Assembly (NCBI GenBank): GCA_963971405.1
Contig: OZ020486.1
Span: 26,373,419-26,437,418, forward strand
Reading direction: 5' to 3'
Length of the DNA: 64,000 bases
Source of the DNA: Psococerastis gibbosa
Taxonomy: Eukaryota; Arthropoda; Insecta; Psocodea; Psocidae
Below are positions 45,544-56,387 of the stretch, piece after piece (the first letter of the stretch is position 1; every line of letters starts with the position of its first letter). A program made the translations under genes and the position numbers. The notes beneath the pieces were generated by a model that saw nothing but the letters and a program-made list of their open reading frames with translations, had not been told where the DNA came from and ran no database searches.

Positions 45544-48028
45544 CAGGGCCGGATCTACTAGTGCTTGGGCCCCCCTGCAAAGAGTTGACAAAGGCCCCCC
45601 TACATTTGGCTTGAGATTACTTTTTGGGAGTTTAGTCGCCATAATCGCCATTTTAAGCGTTTTGGGGGAGCATCTCAACCAAAAAATTCAACTCACAATC
45701 AAGAACTTGGAAATAAATAAAATTATCATTTGAGAACTTACAGTAGTCTGTAGTATTCATATAAGAAATTGCGAAAAGAGAAAATGATGAAAGACTTTCA
45801 AGAACGCTTTAGATTTTCAAGGGACTTTGGGTATATTTATACGTACACAATTTCTGTGCAGCAGGCTGCTATTGCTGAATTTAGGTATACATATTATGCC
45901 AATGAAATGAAAGCTATAGTAGTCAAAAAAACATGTTTTTATTTGAAATTGTACAAAATAGAAAAATTAAAAATGTACACTGTACAACAAGTTGGATATT
46001 AAAATTGCTCTCTTCTCTTTTTCATTGAGGCGAATCTCTTCACCAGACCTTGCATATCTATTTGTGATGCCTCACGCTCGTTGATGGCGATGATGCCAAG
46101 ATCACTTAGTCTTTCCTGGCCCATCGTGCTCCTTAAATAGCTTTTTGTCCTTTTCAGGGTGGAAAAGGATCTCTCAGCTGACGCAACTGTAACCGGTAGC
46201 GTAACAAATAGTATTAAGACATGTAAAACTTCAGGAAAACTTGACGAAATGAACTCATAGTCAATGACCAGAAGTTTAATTAGTTCAAAGACTGTCTTTG
46301 TTTTGCTTAGTTCTTCTGGAAGGCTGTCTCGCATCGATAGGAGTTCCCTTGGCAAAGAAGGGCCAATGTCTCTCCTGTATTTGTTTTGTAGCTTCTCTGC
46401 TCGTGCCACAAGCTCACTTTCCGGCAGAGTCAGTAACAAGTGAGGGAACAAAACTGAAAACAGCTCAACCACGCTCTTTTGAGATTCAAATCGTCTAGAT
46501 ATTTGCCCGTCAATAATATCAAAAATTTGATTGAACACATTGATTCGAAACATCTCTTCTGCATCAGAGAACCTGTGGTCCTTTGCAAGCTCGTCACAAT
46601 GACTTTTGACCAATTTTTGCCTCTTTTGCAAGAAGATCGGGTCCACTTTCCATTTTGTAGCGAGAGTAACGGCTTCTTCTTTTATCTTCCCATAGTCTTC
46701 TCTCATTTCCACTACCTTTGCTCTGCTATTTTGAAGAATGGTTGTTGCTTTTTCTAGATCTGTTTCTTTCCTTGAAGACATTTTGAAGCGATATTCAGCT
46801 GAGTGAACACTTTCGATAACAGGACTGTTAACAAGATGAAAGGAAAGTTGTTTATCATTTTAATCAATCTTTTGGCCTCCGATACTTCATCTGACTTTCT
46901 GCTTTCCAACGTAATTCGTGTAAGAGCTTTTATTACATCAGGAAATCTCAGTTTGATGGCTAGTATTGATTCATGTCTTGATGCCCATCTTGTGGGGTTC
47001 AGTTTTTTCAAAGTGATTTCTGACGCATCTGTTAGTGTTGAAAGGATGTCCCATCTGTTGATACTGTGGCCAAAGTAAACATACAGTGCTTGCAGAGTGG
47101 TGAAGTAGTTAGCTATTTCTCTGATTTTGCCTACAGCATCATTAATTACCAAATTGAGGTTGTGTGCTGAACAGTGTACAAATACAGCAAGTTCTTCGAT
47201 ATTTTGTATTCTGGTTTGCACTCCAGTGTAAATTCCACTCATTGTAGATGCACCATCATACCCTTGACCTCTACACTTGTTAAGGTTTAATCCTAGCTAG
47301 TTCTTGCAAAGTATTTACAATAAGGCTTGATAACCCTGCTGCAGTTGAGTCCGTCACATGAAAAAATACCATAAATGATTCTTCGATTTTCAAATCTCTT
47401 TTTTGACTTTTGCCTTCACCTAGGACTTCTTCATTTTCAGTCATCGTCACGTACCGTAAGATGAAACTCAACTGATCCTTTTTGGAAAGGTCCTGTGTGG
47501 TATCAACAATTATAGTAAAACACTGGGCTTTGTTGACCTTTGTTACAATCTCACCGAGTATTGCTGAAGAGATACAGTGAATCACTTGGTTTTGTATATC
47601 ATGGCTCAAATACTTGGTTTGGCCTTGAGGAATTGATACCACTCTAGCCAATATAGGATCACATTTTGACATCAACTTAACCAGTGACAAAAAATTTCCT
47701 TCATAGTTTCCACCATGCTCTTTTTAGCCTCTAAATGCAAGGGAGTTCTTTGCTAACACCAAAGTCACATCAACAAGTCACTCTAAAACTTGGGTCCAAA
47801 AAGTGTGTTCACGTTTTCGTTCTAATTCAAGACATTCGTCAACTGTCTTACTAGCTTCCCACTGGGGCCCTGGATCAAAATTACCGGGGCCCAAAACCCC
47901 AGAGAATTTGGCCCAGGGCCCAAAACCCCAGAGAATTTGGCCCAGGGCCCGCTGGGCCCCTTCCCATCACTTTTAGGCCCGGGCCCCCCCGCAATGCGGG
48001 GTCTGACGGGTCGGTAGATCCGGCCCTG
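45544..48028 (-). mobile_element. hAT DNA transposon (2485 bp, decayed)
   Basis: Terminal inverted repeats CAGGGCCGGATCTAC / GTAGATCCGGCCCTG and an exact 8-bp target duplication TAGCAGAC (45536-45543 and 48029-48036) define the element. It carries a minus-strand transposase broken by stops and frameshifts. Near the 5' end of the coding strand is a tandem duplication of the GGCCCAAAACCCCAGAGAAT unit (47887-47950). The MITEs with CAG...CGGATC tips in this window may be mobilised by relatives of this element. Confidence 0.95.
45999..47868 (-). pseudogene. hAT transposase, DUF4371/ZMYM1-like, inactivated
   Basis: Pieces in order on the minus strand: about 47868-47700 (EASKTVDECLELERKREHT, then LAFRG, with in-frame stops near 47770 and 47725); 47690-47280 (YEGNFLSLVKLMSKCDPIL, FTIIVDTTQDLSKKDQLSF, where the Asp is the probable first catalytic residue); 47262-46754 (GYDGASTMSG, FVHCSAHNLNLV, NPTRWASRHES); and 46781-45999, with the C-terminal hAT dimerisation region (TLPVTVASAERSFSTLKRTK ... 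RLSDLGIIAIN). A stop after 47280 and a frame change near 46760 interrupt it. Family knowledge: hAT transposases cut and paste with an RNase H-like fold. This copy cannot make a full protein, though the pieces remain well recognisable. Confidence 0.88.
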
Positions 48029-48430
48029 TAGCAGACGCTTTGGCCAAGGAAGCTACCGTCGCATAGGTGCATTGACATGCAGGACCCGGTATGTCCCCCG
48101 TTCGACTTGGGTTTACCCATAAGACAGACACTGTTGGCGAAGTGGCAGGGACTATTCTCCACTTATCCAGCTGGGGTCCAGTATAAGGAGATCTTCCCAA
48201 AAATATCGTTGTCTCCATGGTTTAAAGGTTACCAGTCACCATTCACTAAAAAATTTTATACGACCAATACAAGACCGAGAAGTGGCCACGGGGTCACGAA
48301 GAGGTACTGGCATATCATATTGGTATCATGCAGCCCAACAATATATTTTGCTCTACATATTTTTTTAAAAAACAGTAAAAAAACTATTTTAGAAAGAACC
48401 GGATTAATGCCGCACATTAGTGGCTGAACG

Positions 48431-49662
48431 GCTCCCCATCGCTGACGCAAAAAAAAAAGTTAAGAAATTTTTGGTGGATGCAATTGGGAATTAGGCTAAT
48501 TTACGTAAAATAGGCTACTGTAATGCAAACATTGCAAAGTTGCACAATGATGCACTGAAACGAATTGAGCATTCATGGGTCTAATCAGAACCTGTTTCGG
48601 GTAATTTCTTATCTCACAACAATGCAGCTTGTCAGCTACAAAAATATATCCGTTTGTACACTGTATTATAATTAACGATTACTATGCCAGGCAAGTGTTG
48701 TATTTGACAAGATACAAGCTTAGGCCTGTCGGGAAAATAACTTCTTTTTAACAACTCAATTCATTCTCAAAATAAAGACATCACCTAAAGTCACCATCGG
48801 ATAATAATGAAGACAACATGAGTAACTCTCTATACACTTAAGCCAATGTACTCATTATGTAAAATCCCAACTCGTTTGTCACATGAGCGAGTGCGACAAA
48901 GAAAAATTGGTGTATACCGTACAGGCATAATACCTGTTTCAATAAATAGAAAACATTTTAAGCTACCATTAATATTGTATGTAGCTAGTCTAGTCTATGT
49001 CTAGCATTGCATTTAGGCGATTTCCATAATATGAATTTATGAACTTACATAGCTTGCATTTAAGCTACTATCTATGAGTATGACGTATATATGCAAAGTA
49101 TGTGTTAATCTGCCTCCATGATGCGAAGATAATAACTTGAGTTTTCTTTTTCAGTGTTCTGTATGCAACTATATATATATATATATATATATATGAGCTA
49201 TTACACTGTATATATATATATATATATATATAATCTGTAATCTATAATATACATCTATAAAATATGCTATTATTCCTAATGTAGGCTGCACATTTGCATG
49301 TGCAAATTTTCATCCAAATCGGATAATATCCACCTTCGGAAGTTACAGTGTTTCCTAAAATCGATATGTTTATGCACAGATATGCTGAATATATGTATAC
49401 CTGTGTGACATTTTGAACGGGGGTGGTTTTAGGCTCAGAGGGTAATGAAATGAAAAGTTATCAAGTAATTTTCCGGAAGTCAACATTGGTCGCCGTCTTA
49501 ACAGATACAGTAAATGAATTCTCCCTAAAATGACACCGGTTTTTGTGTACGATACGATCCGAAACCAATGATCAGATTGTGAGGTAACTTTGGCAATGTG
49601 CAGTGGGGCCGTCCCAAATGGTTCCTGGATAAGTATGTGATTAATATATATAAATTTATTAA
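48431..49662. other. Unassigned stretch with (AT)n
   Basis: Two alternating AT tracts (about 49170-49195 and 49208-49232) separated by GAGCTATTACACTG. No gene recognised. Confidence 0.45.
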
Positions 49663-49872
49663 GGCGGCTATTCCACTTTTTTCCAGATTTTTGTTTTAAG
49701 GAGACTATTATAAATTAAGTTATAATATGGTAGTGACATCAATAATTAGTCTGTACCATATATAACTTAATTTATGATAGATAAGTTAAGTATCTACGTA
49801 ATAGTCTCCTTAAAAAAAATCTCATCAATTTTTAATGCACAAATGAAGAAAAACTGACAAGTGGAATAACTT
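49663..49872. mobile_element. Palindromic MITE, copy F
   Basis: About 210 bp. The left tip is GGCGGCTATTCCACTT; the right arm ends ACTGACAAGTGGAATAAC and lacks the terminal GCCGCC. Inside is an inner palindrome, TTAAGGAGACTATTA ... TAATAGTCTCCTTAA, with TATGGTAGTGACATC at the centre. Confidence 0.8.
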
Positions 49873-49945
49873 AAAGACAAAATTTAAAGATTGAAAGTTT
49901 GAACGTTTTGTAAACAACTCAAGTGTAAACCAAACGAATGGGGGA

Positions 49946-50207
49946 GGCGGCAATTCCACCGGCAAATTTACTTCATTTGTGATTTGAGATTTGTTGTTTG
50001 TTTTGTTTTAAGGAGACTATTATGTAGATACTATTATAAATTAACTAAGTTATAATATGGTAGCAGACATCATTAATAAGCCTCTACCATATTGTAACTT
50101 AATTAATAATAGATAAGTTAAGTATCTACATAATAGTATCCTTAAAACAAAACAAACAAAAAATCTCCAATCACAAATGAAGTAAAATCGCCGGTGGAAT
50201 TGCCGCC
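49946..50207. mobile_element. Palindromic MITE, copy G
   Basis: 262 bp with matching tips GGCGGCAATTCCACCGGC / GCCGGTGGAATTGCCGCC. Going inwards the arms run through TTTACTTCATTTGTGATT and GTTTGTTTTGTTTTAAGG, then an inner AAGGAGACTATTATGTAGAT arm with its complement, and a centre ATATGGTAGCAGACATCATT. The inner block matches copies D and F. Confidence 0.87.
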
Positions 50208-50209
50208 TT

Positions 50210-51115
50210 AGTAATAAGAATAACGCGTGTATATTTACTATATACATATATGTAATATGCATACATTAAAAAGGACTATATATATATAATTATTGGTTTC
50301 AAATTAGTATTTGTATTAAAACCATCAAGTGCACTTAATTCGAATTGCATCATATCTATGCATTAGCATTGAGACTATAACCAAAACCTGATTGATATGT
50401 TCTCATTTTTGGGGCAACTTTATTCCTCGTTAAATAAGTCTAACTGCCTACACATAAATCTTGAGGTGATCGGTGCCCTCTAATTACTCGACGACAACTT
50501 GTGCTGGTACCGGTTAGCCTCTCTTCCCCCTGAACTAAGCTGCATCTGCCCCTGCATTGGCACAGCTGTCTCTTAAAATGCAACACAGGCCTTGGACCAG
50601 GACTCGTTGCATTAACAATTACTGCAAGAATTACTTTTGATAATGAAGGCACACCTCTCGTTAACAACCCACATAACTACAAATGATAAAGAGAAATTCA
50701 ATGCAATCGGGAAACATTTGAAAAGTAGGCCAGCTGCATTTTCAGCACATAAAGTTCTTACTATTAAAACTCCGATTGAGCCAACTGCAATTGCAGCAGC
50801 CCTACGACTACAGATTAACTTAACACCGGGAATAGGATTAAATTATTCTCAATAAACCCCCAATGCACTAGCGGATATAGAAATTTTTAGAGGGGGGGGG
50901 GGGCTGAACTAGTTGATGGAAAGCTTATAGTCAGTTTATGCGCGTGTGAAAAATTTGAAAGTGCGTTTTATCTAGTATAAGTTGGGTAGGAAAAGGGGGG
51001 CGGGAGCTTTAGCCCCATTAGCCCATAGCTGGATCCCAAGGTGTCGCCATGTGACAGTATTAATGGTATTTATTAACTTATCAGCTATTAAAAAGCATTG
51101 ATTCAATTGTTTTTT
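50210..51115. other. Unassigned stretch
   Basis: CACTAGCGGATATAGAAATT plus a G run (50868-50903) resembles one end of the hAT MITEs, but no partner end is clear. No gene recognised. Confidence 0.35.
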
Positions 51116-51957
51116 GCTTTCCAATTTATACGTAGTATAAGGAAAGCTTTGTGACGGTCGAAATTTTCGATTCCGAGATTTCAACGGATTTATATGTTTT
51201 AAGGTCCCAGGAACCCAAAAAAGTGGTTTTTACGAAATGTCTGTCTGTCTGTCTGTGCGTCGATTTCCGGGCAAACTACTCGGTCGATTTTGATGAAATT
51301 CGGCATGTAGGTTCACAAAAATCATACCTCGGGACCATTTTTTTATTTTGGGCTAACTCAATTTGGGGGGGTTTTATTTTCAAAAAACTTCAAAAAAACG
51401 TCTAAAAAAATTATTTCCCAAAAACGGCTCCAACGATTTCTTTTAAATTCACATATATTGTAGTTGTTGTTAATGGTGATAAAATGCAGGGGGCGCTTGC
51501 CCCCTGATAGTTTCCTTCTGGGGGTAAAAAAATAAAAATGACTAAATTTTAATGAAAAATGACTAAAAAATAATTTTTCTGCGAACCTTTCTATCGATGA
51601 TTTCTACCTTCAGATATGTATTAGGTGTTAAATTGAGTAACGAAACCGGACAGGTTGCTTTCACAAGAAACTATTTGGTTTTGTACAAAAAAATATTTTT
51701 GAAAAAATGATAGAAAATTCACGCTCAAATGCATTGCGTGCCCTGCCATTATTGCCGTGTGGTAATGTGTTGGTCTGACCTATCCAGAATTTACCTCACC
51801 ACCAGTGACGAGTAACGTCAGGTGGACACCCCCCCCCCCCCCCAGATATCGGAAATTTAACCATAGGAAAATTATTTACCATGAAATTACTCATTTTCTC
51901 TATCTACTAATTTTGATAAATTGGAAAGCATGTTCGAGTAAACTCGGACCGGTTCTT
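51116..51957 (-). mobile_element. Element H, copy 3
   Basis: An 842-bp copy in reverse orientation. GCTTTCCAATTTATACG starts at 51116, followed by the hairpin partner GGAAAGC at 51150-51156. ATAAATTGGAAAGCATG lies at 51926-51932 and the conserved end GACCGGTTCTT ends at 51957. The open frame at 51151-51405 (VEIFDSEIS ... RANYSVDFDEIRHVG) has close relatives in the other copies. Confidence 0.82.
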
Positions 51958-51959
51958 TT

Positions 51960-52904
51960 TATCGTGCTAGTTGTGTGGGATATTCAAATTAATAAATTGA
52001 TCCCTTGCTATTTTTTTGGTGACATTTTTTCATTTTTTTTTTCTCCCTGAGATTTAGACAAATTACTGTGTTGGTAATTCTTAATAAGTTATGTTTAAAA
52101 TTAAAAATTCTGTAGGCTACCTTTCAATGTTTATTTGTATTTCCTTCAATTATACTATAGGTACAATAAAACCAAATTCTTGTAATCAAAATATTAACTA
52201 ATTTGAATTTTCCGCGCATTTTGTACTCTTTTTTTGAAACAATTGAATCAATGCTGATAAGCTTCTAATCCTGTCACGCGACACCTTGGGGTTTATTCGG
52301 AATAATTTAATCCTATTCCTTGTGTTAATTTAATACGTAAACGGCAAAGTATGAGGCTGTAGGAGGTCGTATTATATAGTTTCTAACTTGTCGTTTTCTA
52401 CAAAATGTGAGTACAGACTTATGGTATTATAGTTTTTGCTCGACAATCACGTTTTACAAGCCTTCAAGTCTTTGTAGTTCCAACTGAACATTTGGCGCAC
52501 AAACTCGTTCTCGAACTTGGTTGGTGGCTCACGCGTCTCTTACCAAGTGCATGGCATTAGACCTAGGAAAAGGTGAGCATGTCCCACTTTTTACATAGTC
52601 GGTGTTGATTGACATCGAGTATCAGGTTTGTCTACAGCCAAAATTCGTGTAAAACATTGGATGCCTCTAACCTTCGAAGAACCTACACAACCTACTTTCA
52701 AGCCATGAAAAAACCGGCAAAATAATATTTTTCAGAAGACCCAAAGTGCTTAAATATAAAGATGTGAGCTACATGCTAACTTATCGTGGACATACTGTAC
52801 GTAGCCTACGTGCAAATATAAACCTAAATCAGACAATAGCTTTAAAAAAATTAACTTGAAACTGGAATCGGAGCTATTATATTTCTCATTATGTTAGGTC
52901 ATCG
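51960..52904. other. Unassigned stretch
   Basis: Nothing recognised. Confidence 0.4.
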
Positions 52905-53125
52905 GCCTTACTATGTTGAATCCATTGGAGCAGAGCATGTTTCAAATTGCGGCAAACTTGGTAGTGTGTACAGCGTTGGCAGGGGAACATGGTGGGACTT
53001 GACAAGGCGCTACGTCACGTCTACGTGCGTGTCGAGTCCTGGTCACCTCCGATTTAATCGTGTGACTTTACCATGTTCTCCAAGTGGTTCGGAATCCACT
53101 ATAATCAGGAGGTCCACCCTGTCAG
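52905..53125 (+). repeat. Dispersed coding-like repeat, copy 2
   Basis: Partner of 28850-29045. The strongest identity is around GTTCGGAATCCACTATAATC with AGGAGGTCCAC. This copy has extra sequence (about 52985-53035) absent from copy 1. It lies in a 122-codon open frame (52891-53259) whose product I do not recognise. Confidence 0.6.
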
Positions 53126-53129
53126 TCAA

Positions 53130-53756
53130 CTCCCCTTTCCCCGAGGTGAAAGAGTCTGCCCATAGGGTGCCTCAAGTTAACAACGCCCGGCTGACAGGGT
53201 TGCTTAAAGCAGAAATGCTGAAAGCAGGCGTCAGAAACAGCATTATGTATGGGCTCTGAAATTAAAGTATGTAAAGTGTGTAAAGTTTTTAGTGAGGCGC
53301 CTGGTGGGATAGGGTTGTGATAACGGTGGTGATAGCGACTGCGTCAAGGTGTGATGTACAAAGCGCTCCTTCATCCCGGCCTATCGCTGTCGAATACAGT
53401 TTGAATGGAAATGCAGGTTATGACTAATACAGGCCAACCAACTCAAATTATTGCTAAAACTGTTTTAGGACTTTCACAACGAAACAATGCTGGACTGGAG
53501 TAGTCTGGGGAGATCGCAGGTGATTTTAGACTATCGAAAATGTTACCATTACTATTCAGGGTGATCCCATCATCGCTTGAAACGTCTCGGTACGGAATAC
53601 TGCACGGAATTGTCTAATGTATATTGGTAGATGGCAATGCCGACCAGTATACCTTATTAATACTTTTCAAGTGATGGTGGGACTGGGTCTCACTATTCTA
53701 CAAATACTAACTATTGAAAGAAGCGCAGGCGTATTGGTAGGAACATGCTTTTATTG
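53130..53756. other. Unassigned stretch
   Basis: ACTTTTCAAGTGATGGTGGG near 53665 recurs near 63451 (ACTTTTCAAGCGATGGTGGG); both lie upstream of a SINE. Otherwise nothing. Confidence 0.35.
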
Positions 53757-53880
53757 TCAGGACATGTAGATTAGTGGAACGGACTCTGAATTTCACCCGA
53801 AAAGTTGTTGGTTCGAGTCTCCACTAATAACATTTTCTGGCCAAGCTTTGGAGGGCATGCAAAGCAGACGGTCACTTTCT
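53757..53880 (+). repeat. tRNA-derived SINE head, truncated
   Basis: Starts TTGTCAGGACATGTAGATTAG, with TTTCACCCGAAAAG and box B GGTTCGAGTCT (53810-53820). The body is cut after AAGCAGACGGTCAC, where a hAT-type MITE begins. Confidence 0.75.
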
Positions 53881-54038
53881 GGACCCCCCCCCCCCTCCGA
53901 TATAAATTTTTGTATGTAAAGGTGTATGGTTTGAAGAATTTATCCATTAATTCATTAATAAATTACATAAATTTTATTTTTTGGAACCGCCCCTCCCCCC
54001 CCCCCGAAATCAAAACCTGGGCACGGCCTTGGTGTAGT
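53881..54038. mobile_element. hAT-type MITE, CCGTGCCCAGG family, reverse copy
   Basis: Reverse-oriented relative of 24376-24542: TGAAGAATTTATCCATTAA interior, poly-C ends, and terminus CCTGGGCACGGCCTTG. The opposite terminus is missing at the SINE junction. Confidence 0.72.
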
Positions 54039-54061
54039 AACATATTATTTAAAAACATTAA

Positions 54062-54502
54062 GAGTGTAGGCCTACGTCCCATAGTAATTATAGGTACTCA
54101 AAATCCGTTGTTTTTATTATTCCTTCTTATTTTTTTATTATTTTTGCTATATTTTTATTGTTATTATTATTTTATTTTATTAACAAAACAAGATATTATA
54201 AATATCTGACTCATTTAAGTTGTAGAAGACTACTTTATGCATCTTATAATAGGGTATTGTTAATTTTCGTTATCGTATGGCATTTTTATAAAAATCATTG
54301 AGGGCTAAAATTTCACGTGAAATAGATGCCATGAAAAAACTACAAAACCAAAAATTAATAACACCCTATTACCGGTAGCCTGTATAGGTAATGCTTAAAA
54401 TAGTCTTCTACACCGTAAATGGACCAATATTTTAATAACTTGCTTATAGTTAATTAAATAAACAATAAGAAGGGCATATTAAATTTCGGGTGTCAATTTC
54501 AT
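54062..54502. mobile_element. Foldback element, copy 3 (diverged)
   Basis: Starts with TTAA (54058-54061) and GAGTGTA. The arms around GTTGTAGAAGACTACTTTATGC and TAGTCTTCTACACCG are complementary, with ATTTCACGTGAAAT near the loop. The right end fades after AAATTTCGGGTG. Confidence 0.65.
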
Positions 54503-54504
54503 AT

Positions 54505-56049
54505 GCAATGCATTTCCCCCCCCCCCCCAATTTTCAAATAAAATTGTTATTTATTGAGATGATTAAATTTACTTATTGCATATGTTACACTACGCTGTGG
54601 ACTGTGGATGATGCGTTCGGTAGATTACGTAGCCTACTCGTATGTAAAGTGAAAAATGTTTGTGGCTTCCTACAGATACGCTATAGATGATGTCTCTGTC
54701 AATATATAAAGATGATAAGGCGGACAATAAAAGGGTTATTTTTCTGGCGCGACAGCTGCTAGGCCGATTCCCAGGGATTGGCAAACATCATCGGAGATGA
54801 GTGTCATCTGTCCGTCCCACACCCCCGCTATCGACCAACGGCCGACCGTCTTATTATTACTCTTTTGTAAAATTTCCAATAAAGACTTCTCCATCGAACC
54901 ATAGCGATTTATCCCTTTACTCGTATGAGTGTGTATGTATGCATTTGGGTGGTTTTTATCAAGGACAAGTATTGTTGGGCCTTTGACCCCATGTTTTCAA
55001 AGATATCTGAATTGTCATCGCATATAGATCCGTTCTCATAATCAACATAATCATCATTGAAAGGTTCCGATAAGGAAAATATTGTATGGCAGCGGGCCAT
55101 GATCCAATGCGGTATTTCTTACAGAGACTTTTCCTCAGAAAGTGTTCGTTGTTGAAAACATCCTACATTAGCTTACATAGCAAAAAAGTATAACTATTGT
55201 ATAAAAAACCTCTACGAAAAAAATTCTCGATAACTGCGTGCGTACTCTATAGTATATGACGTATATATATAGTACTTGTTAAGTCATTACCATTTCTGAA
55301 CGATAGTAAGGGAAGAAATAAAAGTCTGAGTTTACTACATGCTTACTGCAGACTGTGCGGCAGCGTAAACTTCTCATTAAAACCCTATGAAATCCCGATC
55401 TATATCCAGGTGCAAAACCTGGAAATATAACCTTGAAAGGGGGTGTTGCATCCTGAAATCGGAAGGGGTAAGCAACAGTTGCCTTCCTACGTAAACACAA
55501 ACAGCATATTGTGATAGCAATGCAAAACAATGAGACCAGGTGTTGAGGGGGCCAGGTGCCCCTTCTACAGTATAGTAGGCTACATGTGCCGCGTCCGCTG
55601 GCACGTGTCTGTGTAGTAATTTTTTAGCCTATGCTAAATTAGAACTTCACGATGAAGAATGGCCAAATTTAGATTTTTTTCTTCAATTCCAACATATTGC
55701 ATAATAGGCACTGTAAATAGCTTACAGCATATAAAATCTAATATTTTGAAGCAATATTGGAATTGGAGGAAGACGGCGACATCAACATTATTACCTACTA
55801 TAAAAAAGACAAGAGCCTACTTAAATTACTAAATTTAAATAGGCACCTATTATAAAAAGAAAGTGTGTAGCCCTCTAAATTGTAGCTATGGGTAGATACG
55901 TATAACTGAGGAGGGGAGGGATTCTCTACCGTTCTTTCAACAGAAATTTATTTATTGCACAATATTTTTTTTGACTACCTAAATATAAAACTCACTGTTC
56001 GCGTAGGCCTACCAATGAATGATGCATTTGCATTAGCTGTTGTTACATG
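54505..56049. other. Unassigned stretch
   Basis: Open frames up to 83 codons without domains. No gene recognised. Confidence 0.4.
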
Positions 56050-56286
56050 TTTTCTACATGTTTTAAAGTAAAAGACTAGTTTACTTATCAGTTATTCATT
56101 TAATTCATCTTTTATTTCCTTACGGTTACATTTATACTTTATTCCAAATACTCCATTTTCTAACTTCCAAGGAAGAACAAAGGCAGTTAGTACACCACGC
56201 TGCCACTATGCCGCAGCACCAAAACAACGCGCGAAACAACTACGAACTTAAACTTAGTTCTACTTCTTAAATACCTAAACATTACA
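56050..56286 (-). repeat. 3' LTR of the second retrotransposon
   Basis: 237 bp, the same as 60490-60726 except at 56051, where the expected terminal CA (minus strand) has become AA. That could hinder re-integration of copies made from this locus only if the error enters the new DNA ends. Confidence 0.9.
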
Positions 56287-56299
56287 ATCCTCCCTTTTT
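56287..56299 (-). promoter_or_regulatory. Polypurine tract
   Basis: On the minus strand AAAAAGGGAGGAT directly precedes the 3' LTR, the expected position for plus-strand priming. Confidence 0.75.
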
Positions 56300-56387
56300 A
56301 GAATCTTACTTAACTAATAAAAATTATCGTCAAGATTAACTTAATAAATGACAAAAGAAATACCCATTTAAAAAAAACATAATAATG

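Larger units (their letters stand above)
44710..48430 (+). pseudogene. Decayed non-LTR retrotransposon (RNase H-bearing LINE)
   Basis: Two coding remnants flank the hAT element. The first (about 45174-45543) is an RNase H domain. It has YSDGS with the first catalytic Asp, YTAELS with Glu, then after a one-base frameshift near 45363-45370 LTDSLS with Asp, and WIKAHIGIVGNEIAD with the last Asp. Past the hAT, 48029 onward continues ALAKEAT and then (frame 48077-48427) SPWFKGYQSPFTKKFYTT and RPRSGHG, as in the C-terminal part of I/R1/Jockey-type ORF2. Sequence from about 44710 (frames RLNQLGVSNLTEPYL, HPLTDFSKFELRELL) is probably earlier ORF2. Stops and frameshifts make it dead. Confidence 0.72.

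Noticed and set aside
53757..53830. Functional tRNA gene
   Set aside because: Box B is good, but the acceptor stem does not pair and the same head recurs with a SINE body.
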